Below are positions 41,005 through 49,093 of a DNA stretch of 64,000 bases, piece after piece. The position numbers were made by a program, and so were the translations under genes. This DNA comes from JAZREA01 sp045660545. GTDB lineage: Bacteria; Bacillota; Clostridia; Monoglobales; Firm-18. Each line of letters starts with the position of its first letter. Position 1 is the stretch's first letter. Under the pieces are notes generated by a model, which did no database searches, was not told the DNA's origin, and saw only the letters and a program-made list of their open reading frames with translations. The stretch is from NCBI GenBank assembly GCA_045660545.1, contig JAZREA010000012.1:1-64000 (forward strand). The letters are read 5' to 3'.

Positions 41005-41034
41005 GGACGGAAGGTGTGGACTTTCCGTCTTTTT
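41005..41034 (+). terminator. Terminator after the SCP2-like gene
   Basis: GACGGAAGG pairs with CTTTCCGTC (one G-T) across a GTGTGGA-type loop and is followed by TTTTTG. Confidence 0.82.
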
Positions 41035-41051
41035 GTACTTTATTAATCAGA

Positions 41052-41090
41052 CGATATTGTGCAAAATATTAAACAAAATGCACAATATCG
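41052..41090. repeat. Perfect 12-bp inverted repeat upstream of argG
   Basis: CGATATTGTGCA and its exact complement TGCACAATATCG are separated by 15 bases. No T run follows, so it is not a terminator. It lies about 60 bases before the argG -35 box and may be an upstream operator or the relic of a mobile element end. Confidence 0.6.
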
Positions 41091-41152
41091 ATGTGGTTTT
41101 ATGTATTTATATATTAATTTTATTCAAAATGATAAAAAAATTAAAAAATGTA

Positions 41153-41181
41153 TTGCATATTTATACAAACAATGTTATAAT
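41153..41181 (+). promoter_or_regulatory. Sigma-A promoter of argG, overlapping an ArgR-like palindrome
   Basis: TTGCAT at 41153, a 17-base spacer and TATAAT at 41176. The -35 region forms an imperfect palindrome, TTGCATATTTATACAA (41153-41168), similar in size and AT content to ARG boxes. Regulation by ArgR is an inference. Confidence 0.75.
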
Positions 41182-41214
41182 TAATGCATAAATAAGCAAA
41201 CGAGAGGTGCAATT

Positions 41215-42447
41215 ATGAATAAAACTGAAATAAAGAAGGTAGTGCTTGCATATTCGGGAGGACTTGATACATCCATCATTATCCCGTGGCTTAAAGAAAA
41301 CTACAACAACTGCGAGGTTATAGCTGTTTCCGGTAACGTTGGACAGGCAGACGAGCTGGAAGGTCTTGAAGAAAAGGCTTTAAAGACAGGAGCTTCGAAG
41401 TTATACATAGAAGATTTGACTGATGAGTTTGTGGACGAGTACGTTATCCCGACCGTTAAGGCCGGCGCTTTGTATGAAGAATATATGCTTGGTACATCCT
41501 TTGCGCGTCCTATAATCGCAAAGAGAATTGTGGAAATTGCTAAAAAAGAGGGCGCTGATGCTATCTGCCACGGTTGTACAGGTAAGGGTAACGACCAGGT
41601 AAGGTTTGAGCTTGCGATTAAGGCGTTTGCTCCTGATATGTATATTATCGCTCCTTGGCGTGAATGGGATATTAAGTCCCGTGAAGAGGAAATTGACTAC
41701 GCTGAGGCACACAACATTCCGCTTAAGATAAGCCGTGAGACTAACTATTCCAAGGATAAGAACCTCTGGCATCTTTCCCACGAGGGATTGGACCTTGAAG
41801 ATGCAGGCAATGAGCCTATGTACGAAAAGGAAGGCTTTTTGGAGATGGGCGTTTCGCCAATTAATGCTCCTGATAAGCCAACATACATCACTTTGGACTT
41901 TGAACAGGGTATTCCTGTTGCTCTTAATGATGAAAAAATGTCAGCAAAGGATATTATTCTTAAACTTAATGAACTTGGCGGTGCTAACGGTATCGGTCTT
42001 TTGGATATTATCGAAAACCGTCTTGTTGGTATGAAGTGCCGTGGTGTGTATGAAACACCGGGTGGTTCAATCCTTTACTTTGCACATAATTATCTCGAAA
42101 CAATGTGTCTTGATAAATATGTAATGCATAAAAAACAGGAACTTGCAATTACTTTTGCAGAACTTGTTTATAATGGTCAGTGGTTTTCGCCACTTCGTGA
42201 AGCTTTGTCAGCATTTGTTGATAAAACTCAGGAAAATGTTACAGGTAAGGTTAGACTTAAACTTTACAAGGGCAACATCATCAAAGCAGGTGTATGGAGT
42301 GATTATTCTCTATATTCAGAGGAACTTGCTACATTTGATGAAGATGAAATTTACAACCAGTACGATGCTGAAGGCTTTATCAATTTGTTTGGCTTGCCTA
42401 CAAAGGTACAGGCTCAGGTTAACCAGAAAAACGGAAAATTAAAATAA
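41215..42447 (+). CDS. argG: Argininosuccinate synthase
   Basis: Joins citrulline and aspartate with ATP, the penultimate arginine step; 410 residues, full length. The ATP-binding motif AYSGGLDTSIIIPWLKE is at the N-terminus; CHGCTGKGNDQVRFE, INRETNY-like ISRETNYSKD, and YETPGG near 280 follow. Codon usage shifts inside the gene: the first half favours GAC/AAC like its neighbours, whereas the part after about 41900 favours GAT/AAT, suggesting recombination. It lies upstream of argH in one unit. Confidence 0.97.
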   Translation: MNKTEIKKVVLAYSGGLDTSIIIPWLKENYNNCEVIAVSGNVGQADELEGLEEKALKTGASKLYIEDLTDEFVDEYVIPTVKAGALYEEYMLGTSFARPIIAKRIVEIAKKEGADAICHGCTGKGNDQVRFELAIKAFAPDMYIIAPWREWDIKSREEEIDYAEAHNIPLKISRETNYSKDKNLWHLSHEGLDLEDAGNEPMYEKEGFLEMGVSPINAPDKPTYITLDFEQGIPVALNDEKMSAKDIILKLNELGGANGIGLLDIIENRLVGMKCRGVYETPGGSILYFAHNYLETMCLDKYVMHKKQELAITFAELVYNGQWFSPLREALSAFVDKTQENVTGKVRLKLYKGNIIKAGVWSDYSLYSEELATFDEDEIYNQYDAEGFINLFGLPTKVQAQVNQKNGKLK

Positions 42448-42455
42448 GACCCATA

Positions 42456-42481
42456 GGCTGCTGCATTTTTTTGCGGCAGCC
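42456..42481 (+). other. Hairpin between argG and argH
   Basis: GGCTGCTGCA pairs with TGCGGCAGCC (one G-T pair) around a T-rich loop. No T run follows, so it is more likely an mRNA-processing or stabilising element in the argGH transcript than a terminator. Confidence 0.55.
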
Positions 42482-42508
42482 GTTGTGGTTTGGAAAGGCA
42501 AGATTGAT

Positions 42509-43882
42509 ATGGAAAAAATGTGGGCAGGGCGCTTTGAAAAGGCCCTTGACAAGTTGGCAGACGACTTTAACTCTTCTATACACTTTGACTCTAAAATGTA
42601 CAAGCAGGATATAACAGGCTCGATTGCGCACGCGAGCATGCTTGCTGCAAAGGGGATTATATCCGAAGAAGACAAGGACATGATTGTAGAGTGTCTTGCG
42701 GAGATTTTAGAAGATATACAAAGCGGAAAGCTTAGCTTTGATATGAACGCAGAGGATATTCATATGTTCGTTGAGGCGGAGCTTACAAAGAGGATTGGCG
42801 ACACGGGCAAAAGGCTACACACCGCACGAAGCCGCAACGACCAGGTGGCTTTGGACATACGCCTTTATCTGCGTGACGAGGCGGCAGAGATTACAGAGCT
42901 TTTAAAAGAGTTAATACGTGTGATTGTTAAAAAGGCGAAGGAGTATAAAGAGGCGATAATGCCGGGATATACCCACCTTCAAAGGGCGCAGCCGATTACT
43001 TTCGCTCATCATCTGCTTGCTTACGGAATGATGTTTTCGAGGGATGTGGGCAGGATAACGGACGCAGTTTCGCGCATGAACTACTCTCCGCTTGGAAGCT
43101 GTGCGCTTTCGGGAACGACCTATAACACCGACAGAGAGATGGTCGCAAAAGAGCTTGGATTTGACGGGATTACACTAAACAGCATTGACGGAGTATCCGA
43201 CCGCGACTTTTGCGTAGAGATATTAAGCGCTATTGCGACTGTTATGATGCATTTATCACGCTTTTCGGAAGAGATTATACTTTGGTCTTCCTGGGAGTTT
43301 AAGTTTGTGGAGCTTGACGACGCGTACACGACGGGCTCGAGCATTATGCCACAAAAGAAAAACCCAGACATGGCAGAGCTTGTCAGGGGTAAGACGGGGC
43401 GTGTTTACGGAAACCTTATGGCGATGCTTACTGTTTTAAAGGGATTGCCGCTTGCGTACAACAAGGATATGCAGGAGGACAAGGAGGCTGTGTTTGACAG
43501 CATTGACACTGTTAAGATGTGTCTTGGCGTATTTACGCCTATGGTTGAAACGATGCGCGCTATAACCGAAAATATGTATGCTGCGGCGCAAAAAGGGTTT
43601 ATCAACGCAACAGACCTTGCGGACTATATGGTTAAAAAGGGGCTTCCGTTCAGGAGCGCTTATAAAATCGTCGGAACGATAGTTGGAAAGTGTGTCCGTG
43701 AGGGCAAGGTATTAGAGGACATAACTCTGGACGAATACAAAGAGTACAGCGAGCTCTTCGACGAGGACTTATACAACGAGATTTCGCTTAAAACATGCGT
43801 TGAAAAGCGTATTTCCGCAGGCGGAACGGGAATGGAATCTGTAAATAAACAGATTGAGTTCTTAGACGCGTTTTGCGGTTAG
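42509..43882 (+). CDS. argH: Argininosuccinate lyase
   Basis: Cleaves argininosuccinate to arginine and fumarate; 457 residues. Family signature GSSIMPQKKNPDMAEL is at about 275, with MWAGRFEKALD at the N-terminus and the TARSRNDQVALD block near 110. The ATG at 42509 follows GGAAAGG; MWAGRF at 42518 is a possible shorter start. With argG it completes arginine synthesis from citrulline. Confidence 0.97.
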   Translation: MEKMWAGRFEKALDKLADDFNSSIHFDSKMYKQDITGSIAHASMLAAKGIISEEDKDMIVECLAEILEDIQSGKLSFDMNAEDIHMFVEAELTKRIGDTGKRLHTARSRNDQVALDIRLYLRDEAAEITELLKELIRVIVKKAKEYKEAIMPGYTHLQRAQPITFAHHLLAYGMMFSRDVGRITDAVSRMNYSPLGSCALSGTTYNTDREMVAKELGFDGITLNSIDGVSDRDFCVEILSAIATVMMHLSRFSEEIILWSSWEFKFVELDDAYTTGSSIMPQKKNPDMAELVRGKTGRVYGNLMAMLTVLKGLPLAYNKDMQEDKEAVFDSIDTVKMCLGVFTPMVETMRAITENMYAAAQKGFINATDLADYMVKKGLPFRSAYKIVGTIVGKCVREGKVLEDITLDEYKEYSELFDEDLYNEISLKTCVEKRISAGGTGMESVNKQIEFLDAFCG

Positions 43883-43930
43883 GAAAATAAAAAAGGCACT
43901 CATTAATTAGTGTTATAAAGCATAGTAATC

Positions 43931-43968
43931 AAAAGGCAGAAACGAAATCAATCGTTTCTGCCTTTTAT
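43931..43968. terminator. Bidirectional terminator between argH and the AraC gene
   Basis: A 15-bp perfect stem (AAAAGGCAGAAACGA with its complement, loop AATCAA) with T-rich right arm. It ends argH and, read backwards, the convergent AraC-type gene. Confidence 0.88.
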
Positions 43969-44732
43969 CATATTTTAAGAATCCTGTTCTGTTTCAAATA
44001 TTCCGTAGGTGTTAACCCTGTTTTTTCTTTAAAAAGTCGACTGAAATGATAGGGATTTGAAAATCCGCATTTTTCAGAAACAACATTAATTTTTAATATG
44101 CCATCTGTTAACAACTGCTTTGCCTTATTGATGCGTATGTCGATAATATATTGTCGAGGTGTAATGCCATATTGCTCGGCGAAAAGTTTTCGGAAATACA
44201 CTTCGCTTATGTTGCATTGGTCAGCCAATATTTTGTTTGTAAGTTCGGAGAATGAATAGTTGTTTTCCAGATATTTTATTGCAGGAAGCAAAATACTGTT
44301 TCTTGGAATGGCTGCTGATTCGCAGAAGTTGTGAATAATATTATAAAATAAACTCATGACTTTTGTTCTGTTTCTTTCAAAAAGAAACAGATTTTTCATT
44401 TGAATAAAATCTCTCATTACAAAGTCGATATTTTCGATAGGTAACACTATCATTGTATCACACAAAAACTCTGCACACTCAAAATTTATAAGAGGAAATT
44501 TCCCGGTTTTATCACCTCTGATAGTATAACTTTGACCTTTTGGCAGAATAATGGCGTGATGAGGATCGGACACATAATTCTTGTTGTTATGGGTATAGGT
44601 TATCTTTCCTTCGGCACAAAAGGATAAACCATAGGATTTTCTGTCATTCATCTTTTCATATCTTCCTGCCGGTGAGAATACTGTTATTACGTCTATAATA
44701 TCTGTAACAACAATTTTATTAAAATTATCCAT
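43968..44732 (-). CDS. AraC-family transcriptional regulator
   Basis: A 254-residue regulator: cupin-like N-terminal sensor (HAIILPKGQSYTIRG) and C-terminal double HTH (LTNKILADQCNISEVYFRKLF, then KINVVSEKCGFSNPYHFSRLFKEKTGLTP). It is divergent from the AroD-like/quinone oxidoreductase cluster, which it most likely controls through the 207-base gap between them. Confidence 0.9.
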   Translation of the reverse strand: MDNFNKIVVTDIIDVITVFSPAGRYEKMNDRKSYGLSFCAEGKITYTHNNKNYVSDPHHAIILPKGQSYTIRGDKTGKFPLINFECAEFLCDTMIVLPIENIDFVMRDFIQMKNLFLFERNRTKVMSLFYNIIHNFCESAAIPRNSILLPAIKYLENNYSFSELTNKILADQCNISEVYFRKLFAEQYGITPRQYIIDIRINKAKQLLTDGILKINVVSEKCGFSNPYHFSRLFKEKTGLTPTEYLKQNRILKI

Positions 44733-44939
44733 TTGAAATCACGCTCCATTAATTTTAATTGTATCATTATTATCAAAATAAATCAACAAATATGCGATAA
44801 AAATATCGGAAACATCAAAGTAATACCGGTTTAATCATTGATAATTAATAATATATTTTTTATAATTTGTGTAATAAAAAGTTATAAATGTAATTTTTTG
44901 ACGATTGACAAGGGAAAAAACATGGGGTGGTGAAATAAA
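44733..44939. promoter_or_regulatory. Divergent AT-rich control region
   Basis: The gap between the AraC gene and the AroD-like gene is very AT-rich and has no gene. TATAAT-like boxes occur near 44850-44880 and TTGACG/TTGACA-like boxes near 44900, but no pair is well spaced on either strand, as expected for activator-dependent promoters. GGGGTGGTG is the likely ribosome binding site of the AroD-like gene. Confidence 0.4.
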
Positions 44940-45698
44940 ATGAAAAAAACTTTTTTAAATCACGAAAAACCTATACTTACTGCAATGCTGCAATATACAA
45001 CCTACGACCTGACCGTAGGAGCAATCAGAAACGGGCTTGCTAATGGTGCGGAAGCCTTTGGCCTTCAGATTGAAGATTTGCTGGATGAGTATAAAAACAT
45101 TGATACATTTAAAGCGTTGCTTGGAGAAATGAAAGACAAACCCGTCTATGTAACCAACTACCGTACAAGAACAAACGAAGGCAAAAGTGATGAGGTTCTT
45201 GCGGAGGAAATGCTTAGGTTTGCACAAAACGGAGCAACACTTTGTGATGTTATGGGCGATATTTTCTGCAAACATCCTGAAGAGCTTACAGACAACCCGG
45301 AGGCAATAGAAAAACAGATAAAATATATTGAAAAATTGCACGAAAAAGGTGCCGAGGTGCTTATGTCCTCCCACGTACTGAAATTTACTCCTGCAAAAAG
45401 GGTGCTTGAAATTGCATTTGAGCAAAAACGAAGAGGGGCAGACATTATAAAAATCGTAACAGGCGCTAAAACAATGGAAGAACAGATAGAAAACCTCCGC
45501 ATTACAAACTTGCTGAAAAAAGAGCTTGGTGCGCCATTTTTGTTCCTGTCCGCCGATGAATGTTCAATCCACAGACGACTCGGGATGAAACTCGGATGCG
45601 CTATGTGTCTTTGTGTTTATGAACATTATATTGGTTCAACGCCGACGCAACCCTTGCTGAGAATTGCAAAAACAATCAGAGATGATTTGGGATTTTGA
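44940..45698 (+). CDS. Type I 3-dehydroquinate dehydratase-like protein (AroD fold)
   Basis: A 252-residue class I aldolase-type barrel. The Schiff-base Lys is in GADIIKIVTGAKTMEE (about 170) and the catalytic His in VLMSSHVLKFTP (about 142), as in AroD. Early motifs differ: VTNYRTRTNEGKSDE stands where AroD has a TxRTxxEGG motif, so the substrate may not be dehydroquinate. It lies with an SDR remnant and a quinone oxidoreductase under an AraC regulator rather than with other shikimate genes, pointing to catabolism. Confidence 0.75.
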   Translation: MKKTFLNHEKPILTAMLQYTTYDLTVGAIRNGLANGAEAFGLQIEDLLDEYKNIDTFKALLGEMKDKPVYVTNYRTRTNEGKSDEVLAEEMLRFAQNGATLCDVMGDIFCKHPEELTDNPEAIEKQIKYIEKLHEKGAEVLMSSHVLKFTPAKRVLEIAFEQKRRGADIIKIVTGAKTMEEQIENLRITNLLKKELGAPFLFLSADECSIHRRLGMKLGCAMCLCVYEHYIGSTPTQPLLRIAKTIRDDLGF

Positions 45699-45708
45699 GG
45701 AGAATATT

Positions 45709-45885
45709 ATGAACTTTAAAGGAAAAACAGCCCTTGTTACAGGTGCAAGCGTGGGAATAGGCCGAGCGGTAGCTTTAAAGCTGGCAGAATACGGTGCGAA
45801 AGTCGCTCTTTGTGATGTAAGCGATATATCAGGGCGGAACATTCAGATTGACGGATATAGAAAAAACTATAAGGAGGAAATATGA
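45709..45885 (+). pseudogene. Internally deleted short-chain dehydrogenase (SDR)
   Basis: A 58-codon open frame. The N-terminus is a normal SDR cofactor site (KTALVTGASVGIGRAVALKL, then VALCDVSD). It then jumps to ISGRNIQIDGYRK, which resembles the extreme C-terminus of SDRs. About 190 central residues, including the Ser-Tyr-Lys catalytic triad, are missing, with the frame kept. A good AGGAG precedes the ATG and translation is coupled to the next gene, so a short peptide may still be made, but not an enzyme. Confidence 0.75.
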
Positions 45886-46865
45886 AAGCGATACTTGTAA
45901 ACGAAGACAGAAGTTTAAGATGGGATGAAGTACCAAACCCGGTTATAAAGTCCGAAGAAGTTTTGGTCGAAATTCATGCGGCGGCACTTAACCGTGCTGA
46001 TTTGATGCAAAGAGAGGGCGACTATCCGCCACCTCCGGGATGCCCCGAATGGATGGGGCTTGAAATTGCAGGCGTGATTGTCGAAATGGGAGATGAAGCA
46101 AAGACGAAATCAAACTGGAAAATCGGCGATAAGGTTTGCGCCCTTTTAGGAGGTGGTGGTTATGCCGAATATGTTGCCGTAAAATATGATATGCTTATGC
46201 CTGTTCCTGAAAATTGCACAATGGTTGAAGCTGCGGCAATACCTGAAGCTTTTGCAACAGCCTATCTGAACTTGTTTATAGAGGGTAACATTAAAGAAGG
46301 AAACACACTTTTAATGAATGCAGGTACATCAGGCCTTGCAAGTGTTATAATCCCTATGGCGAAGGCGTTTGGAATAAGAGTAATAACAACAGTTCGTACT
46401 GATGAGAAAAAAGACTCAATTAAGCACCTTAATGCAGACAGAGTTGTGGTAACAACAAAAGAAGATATTTCAGAAGTTTTAAAGGAAGAACTCGAAAACG
46501 GACATAGCGTTGATGTTGCCATTGACTGCCTTGGTGGTGAAATAATGGGCAAATGTATTCATTATTTAACACATGGTGCAAGATGGATAATGATAGCTGC
46601 ACTTGCCGGACAGAAAACCGAAATTGACCTTAAAAACATCTATGTACGAAATGTTAGAATTATCGGCAGCACTCTCCGTTCAAGAACACCTGAGGTTAAA
46701 GCACAGATTCTCGCGGAGCTTGTGGAAAAGGTATTTCCAAAAATCGAAAGTGGAGAGGTTAAGGCTACAATTCACGCTGTTTTGCCCATAACAGAAGCGG
46801 AAGCAGCGCACGATATTCTCTATAAAGGACAGAATGTCGGAAAGGTAGTTTTGCAAGTTAAATAA
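45882..46865 (+). CDS. Zinc-independent quinone oxidoreductase-like MDR protein
   Basis: A 327-residue medium-chain reductase. The N-terminal GroES-like domain carries HAAALNRADLMQREGDYPPP, the quinone-oxidoreductase signature, without the structural or catalytic Zn Cys/His set. The Rossmann segment appears as LLMNAGTSGLASVIIPMAKA. It probably uses NADPH. The ATG at 45882 overlaps the SDR remnant by four bases and follows AAGGAGG. It is the last gene of the AraC-linked cluster. Confidence 0.9.
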   Translation: MKAILVNEDRSLRWDEVPNPVIKSEEVLVEIHAAALNRADLMQREGDYPPPPGCPEWMGLEIAGVIVEMGDEAKTKSNWKIGDKVCALLGGGGYAEYVAVKYDMLMPVPENCTMVEAAAIPEAFATAYLNLFIEGNIKEGNTLLMNAGTSGLASVIIPMAKAFGIRVITTVRTDEKKDSIKHLNADRVVVTTKEDISEVLKEELENGHSVDVAIDCLGGEIMGKCIHYLTHGARWIMIAALAGQKTEIDLKNIYVRNVRIIGSTLRSRTPEVKAQILAELVEKVFPKIESGEVKATIHAVLPITEAEAAHDILYKGQNVGKVVLQVK

Positions 46866-46874
46866 CGATATAGT

Positions 46875-46911
46875 AAAAATGCACTCAAATCAAAATTTGA
46901 GTGCATTTTAA
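46875..46911 (+). terminator. Terminator after the quinone oxidoreductase
   Basis: AAAATGCACTCAAATC and its mirror GATTTGAGTGCATTTT-like arm (AATTTGAGTGCATTTT) form a stem of about 15 bp with a tight loop, followed by T. Confidence 0.85.
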
Positions 46912-47022
46912 ATTTACATAAAAACTGTCCTTAACAGTATACGTCTTTTTTTATTTATTTATATTTACTGCTATGAACAGAGAAAATCACAAGCTTTTAT
47001 GGAATAATGAAGAGGAATAAGT

Positions 47023-47058
47023 AAAAACGACAAGGTTCTTTTCAAACCTTGTCGTTTT
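47023..47058 (-). terminator. Terminator of tRNA-Gly
   Basis: A 15-bp perfect stem (AAAAACGACAAGGTT with its complement, seven-base loop) lies immediately after the tRNA CCA on the minus strand and ends in T. Confidence 0.85.
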
Positions 47059-47133
47059 TGGAGCGGAAGACGAGATTCGAACTCGCGACGTTCACCTTGG
47101 CAAGGTGACGCTCTACCACTGAGCCACTCCCGC
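47059..47133 (-). tRNA. trnG: tRNA-Gly (anticodon GCC)
   Basis: A 75-base cloverleaf with encoded CCA: acceptor GCGGGAG with CTTCCGC, anticodon loop around GCC (stem CACCT...AGGTG), T-loop TTCGAAT. Transcribed leftwards as a single gene. Confidence 0.95.
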
Positions 47134-47182
47134 ATCTTTATTGCAAAGTCATTATACAACATATTTTTTTGGCTGTCAAGTG

Positions 47183-47211
47183 TTGTAAAAATCTTTTTTT
47201 TATGTTATAAT
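47183..47211 (+). promoter_or_regulatory. Sigma-A promoter for typA
   Basis: TTGTAA at 47183, a 17-base T-rich spacer and consensus TATAAT at 47206. Confidence 0.78.
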
Positions 47212-47260
47212 TATATGATTAAGTGGAAAGGTATGCTTTTTTTAGGAAAGGAATGACAAA

Positions 47261-49084
47261 ATGAGCAGAATTGAGAACATAAGAAATATCGCAATTATCG
47301 CGCACGTTGACCACGGAAAGACTACTTTGGTTGACGCACTTTTGCGCCAAAGCGGAATTTTTAGAGATAACGAGCATGTCGAAGTTTGCGTTATGGACAG
47401 CGGAGATATCGAAAGGGAAAGAGGTATTACTATTCTTTCCAAAAACACAGGAATTGATTACAACGGAATTAAGATAAATATTGTTGACACCCCCGGACAC
47501 GCCGACTTTGGCGGAGAGGTGGAGCGAGTTTTGGACATGGTTGACGGTGTGTTGCTTTTGGTAGACGCCTTCGAAGGGTGTATGCCACAGACCCGCTTTG
47601 TGCTTAAAAAGGCGTTGGAGAGAGACCTAAAACCGATTATCGTAGTAAACAAGCTCGACAGACCAAACGCAAGGCCTTACGAGGTGGTGGACGAGGTTTT
47701 AGACCTGTTTATCGACCTTGATGCAAACGACGACCAGCTTGAATCGCCGACGATATTTGCATCCGGCAGAGACGGATACGCAACAACAGACCCGTCGGTT
47801 AAGGGCGAGAACATGATGCCCCTTTTAGACATGATTATAGAGCATGTGCCGGCACCCGAGGGAGACGAGGACGGAGCGTTTCAGTTTTTGGCATCGAACA
47901 TTGACTACGACGACTACATCGGAAGAATCGCGGTGGGAAGAATTCACAGAGGCTCTGTCAGTGTGGGACAAAACGTTACTATATGCAAAAAGGACGGCAA
48001 GACTGTAAACGCCCGTGCTACGAAGATATACACCTTTAACGGCCTTAGGCGTACAGAGGTAGAAAAGGCGACGATTGGAGACATAGTTTCGATTGCCGGT
48101 CTTACGGGAATTGAGATTGGTGAGACTGTGTGCGCACCTGACTGCATCGAGGCCCTGCCGTTTACGGAAATCGACGAGCCTACTTTGGCGGTGACATTTA
48201 GTGTAAACAACAGCCCGTTTGCAGGCCAGGAGGGTGACTTTGTTACTTCAAGGCACATAAGGGACAGGCTGGAAAAGGAGCTTGAAACCAACGTATCTTT
48301 AAGGGTTACAGAGACGGATTCTGCCGACAGCTTTGAGGTGGCGGGCAGAGGAGAACTGCACATTTCGATTCTGATTGAAACTATGAGGCGAGAGGGCTTT
48401 GAATTTCAGGTGTCCAAGCCGTTGGTTTTGTACAAGGAGATAGACGGCGTTAAGTGCGAGCCTATTGAACATCTGGTAATTGACGTTCCGGACGAGCATA
48501 CGGGCGCGGTTATGGAAAAGCTTGGTTCAAGAAAGGCCGAGATGACTAATATGCAGCCTACGTCCCAGGGGTACACGAGGCTGGAATTTAAGATACCTGC
48601 AAGGGGACTTATCGGTTACAGAAGTGAGCTTTTGACAGACACGAAGGGCAACGGAATTATGAACCATTACCTTGACGGATATGAACCTTACAAGGGCGAA
48701 ATACAGACACGCTCACGCGGCTCGCTTGTTGCGTGGGAAACGGGAGAGTCGATAACCTACGGACTGTTTAACGCGCAAGACAGAGGCACGCTCTTTATAG
48801 GAGCGGGCGTTAAGGTCTACGAGGGTATGGTCGTTGGCGAAAACTCGCGTAACGAGGATATAACAATCAACGTTTGTAAGAAAAAACAGCTTACGAACAC
48901 TCGTGCTTCCGGCTCGGACGAGGCGCTAAGGCTTGTGCCTCCGACTATTATGAGTCTGGAAAACTGTCTGGACTTTATCGGCGACGACGAGCTTATCGAG
49001 ATTACGCCGAAAAGCCTTAGAATAAGAAAGAAAATCTTAAACACTGAGCTAAGGGCAAAGGCTAACAGCAGAAAGAACAAATAA
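47261..49084 (+). CDS. typA: Translational GTPase TypA/BipA
   Basis: Ribosome-associated GTPase of 607 residues used in stress adaptation and 50S assembly. G1 is AHVDHGKTT, G3 DTPGHADFGGEVERV, G4 NKLDRPNARP; the BipA-specific C-terminal domain contains SYQ-like TSQGYTRLEFKIPARGLIGYRSELLTDT (residues about 440-465) and SRGSLVAWETGES. Own promoter; AGGAAAGGA ribosome binding site. It starts the run typA-miaB-ylbF-mutSL-miaA. Confidence 0.97.
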   Translation: MSRIENIRNIAIIAHVDHGKTTLVDALLRQSGIFRDNEHVEVCVMDSGDIERERGITILSKNTGIDYNGIKINIVDTPGHADFGGEVERVLDMVDGVLLLVDAFEGCMPQTRFVLKKALERDLKPIIVVNKLDRPNARPYEVVDEVLDLFIDLDANDDQLESPTIFASGRDGYATTDPSVKGENMMPLLDMIIEHVPAPEGDEDGAFQFLASNIDYDDYIGRIAVGRIHRGSVSVGQNVTICKKDGKTVNARATKIYTFNGLRRTEVEKATIGDIVSIAGLTGIEIGETVCAPDCIEALPFTEIDEPTLAVTFSVNNSPFAGQEGDFVTSRHIRDRLEKELETNVSLRVTETDSADSFEVAGRGELHISILIETMRREGFEFQVSKPLVLYKEIDGVKCEPIEHLVIDVPDEHTGAVMEKLGSRKAEMTNMQPTSQGYTRLEFKIPARGLIGYRSELLTDTKGNGIMNHYLDGYEPYKGEIQTRSRGSLVAWETGESITYGLFNAQDRGTLFIGAGVKVYEGMVVGENSRNEDITINVCKKKQLTNTRASGSDEALRLVPPTIMSLENCLDFIGDDELIEITPKSLRIRKKILNTELRAKANSRKNK

Positions 49085-49093
49085 GAGGTTTTT

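Noticed and set aside
46971..47162. 63-codon minus-strand frame around 47.1 kb
   Set aside because: It is read straight through tRNA-Gly and its terminator.
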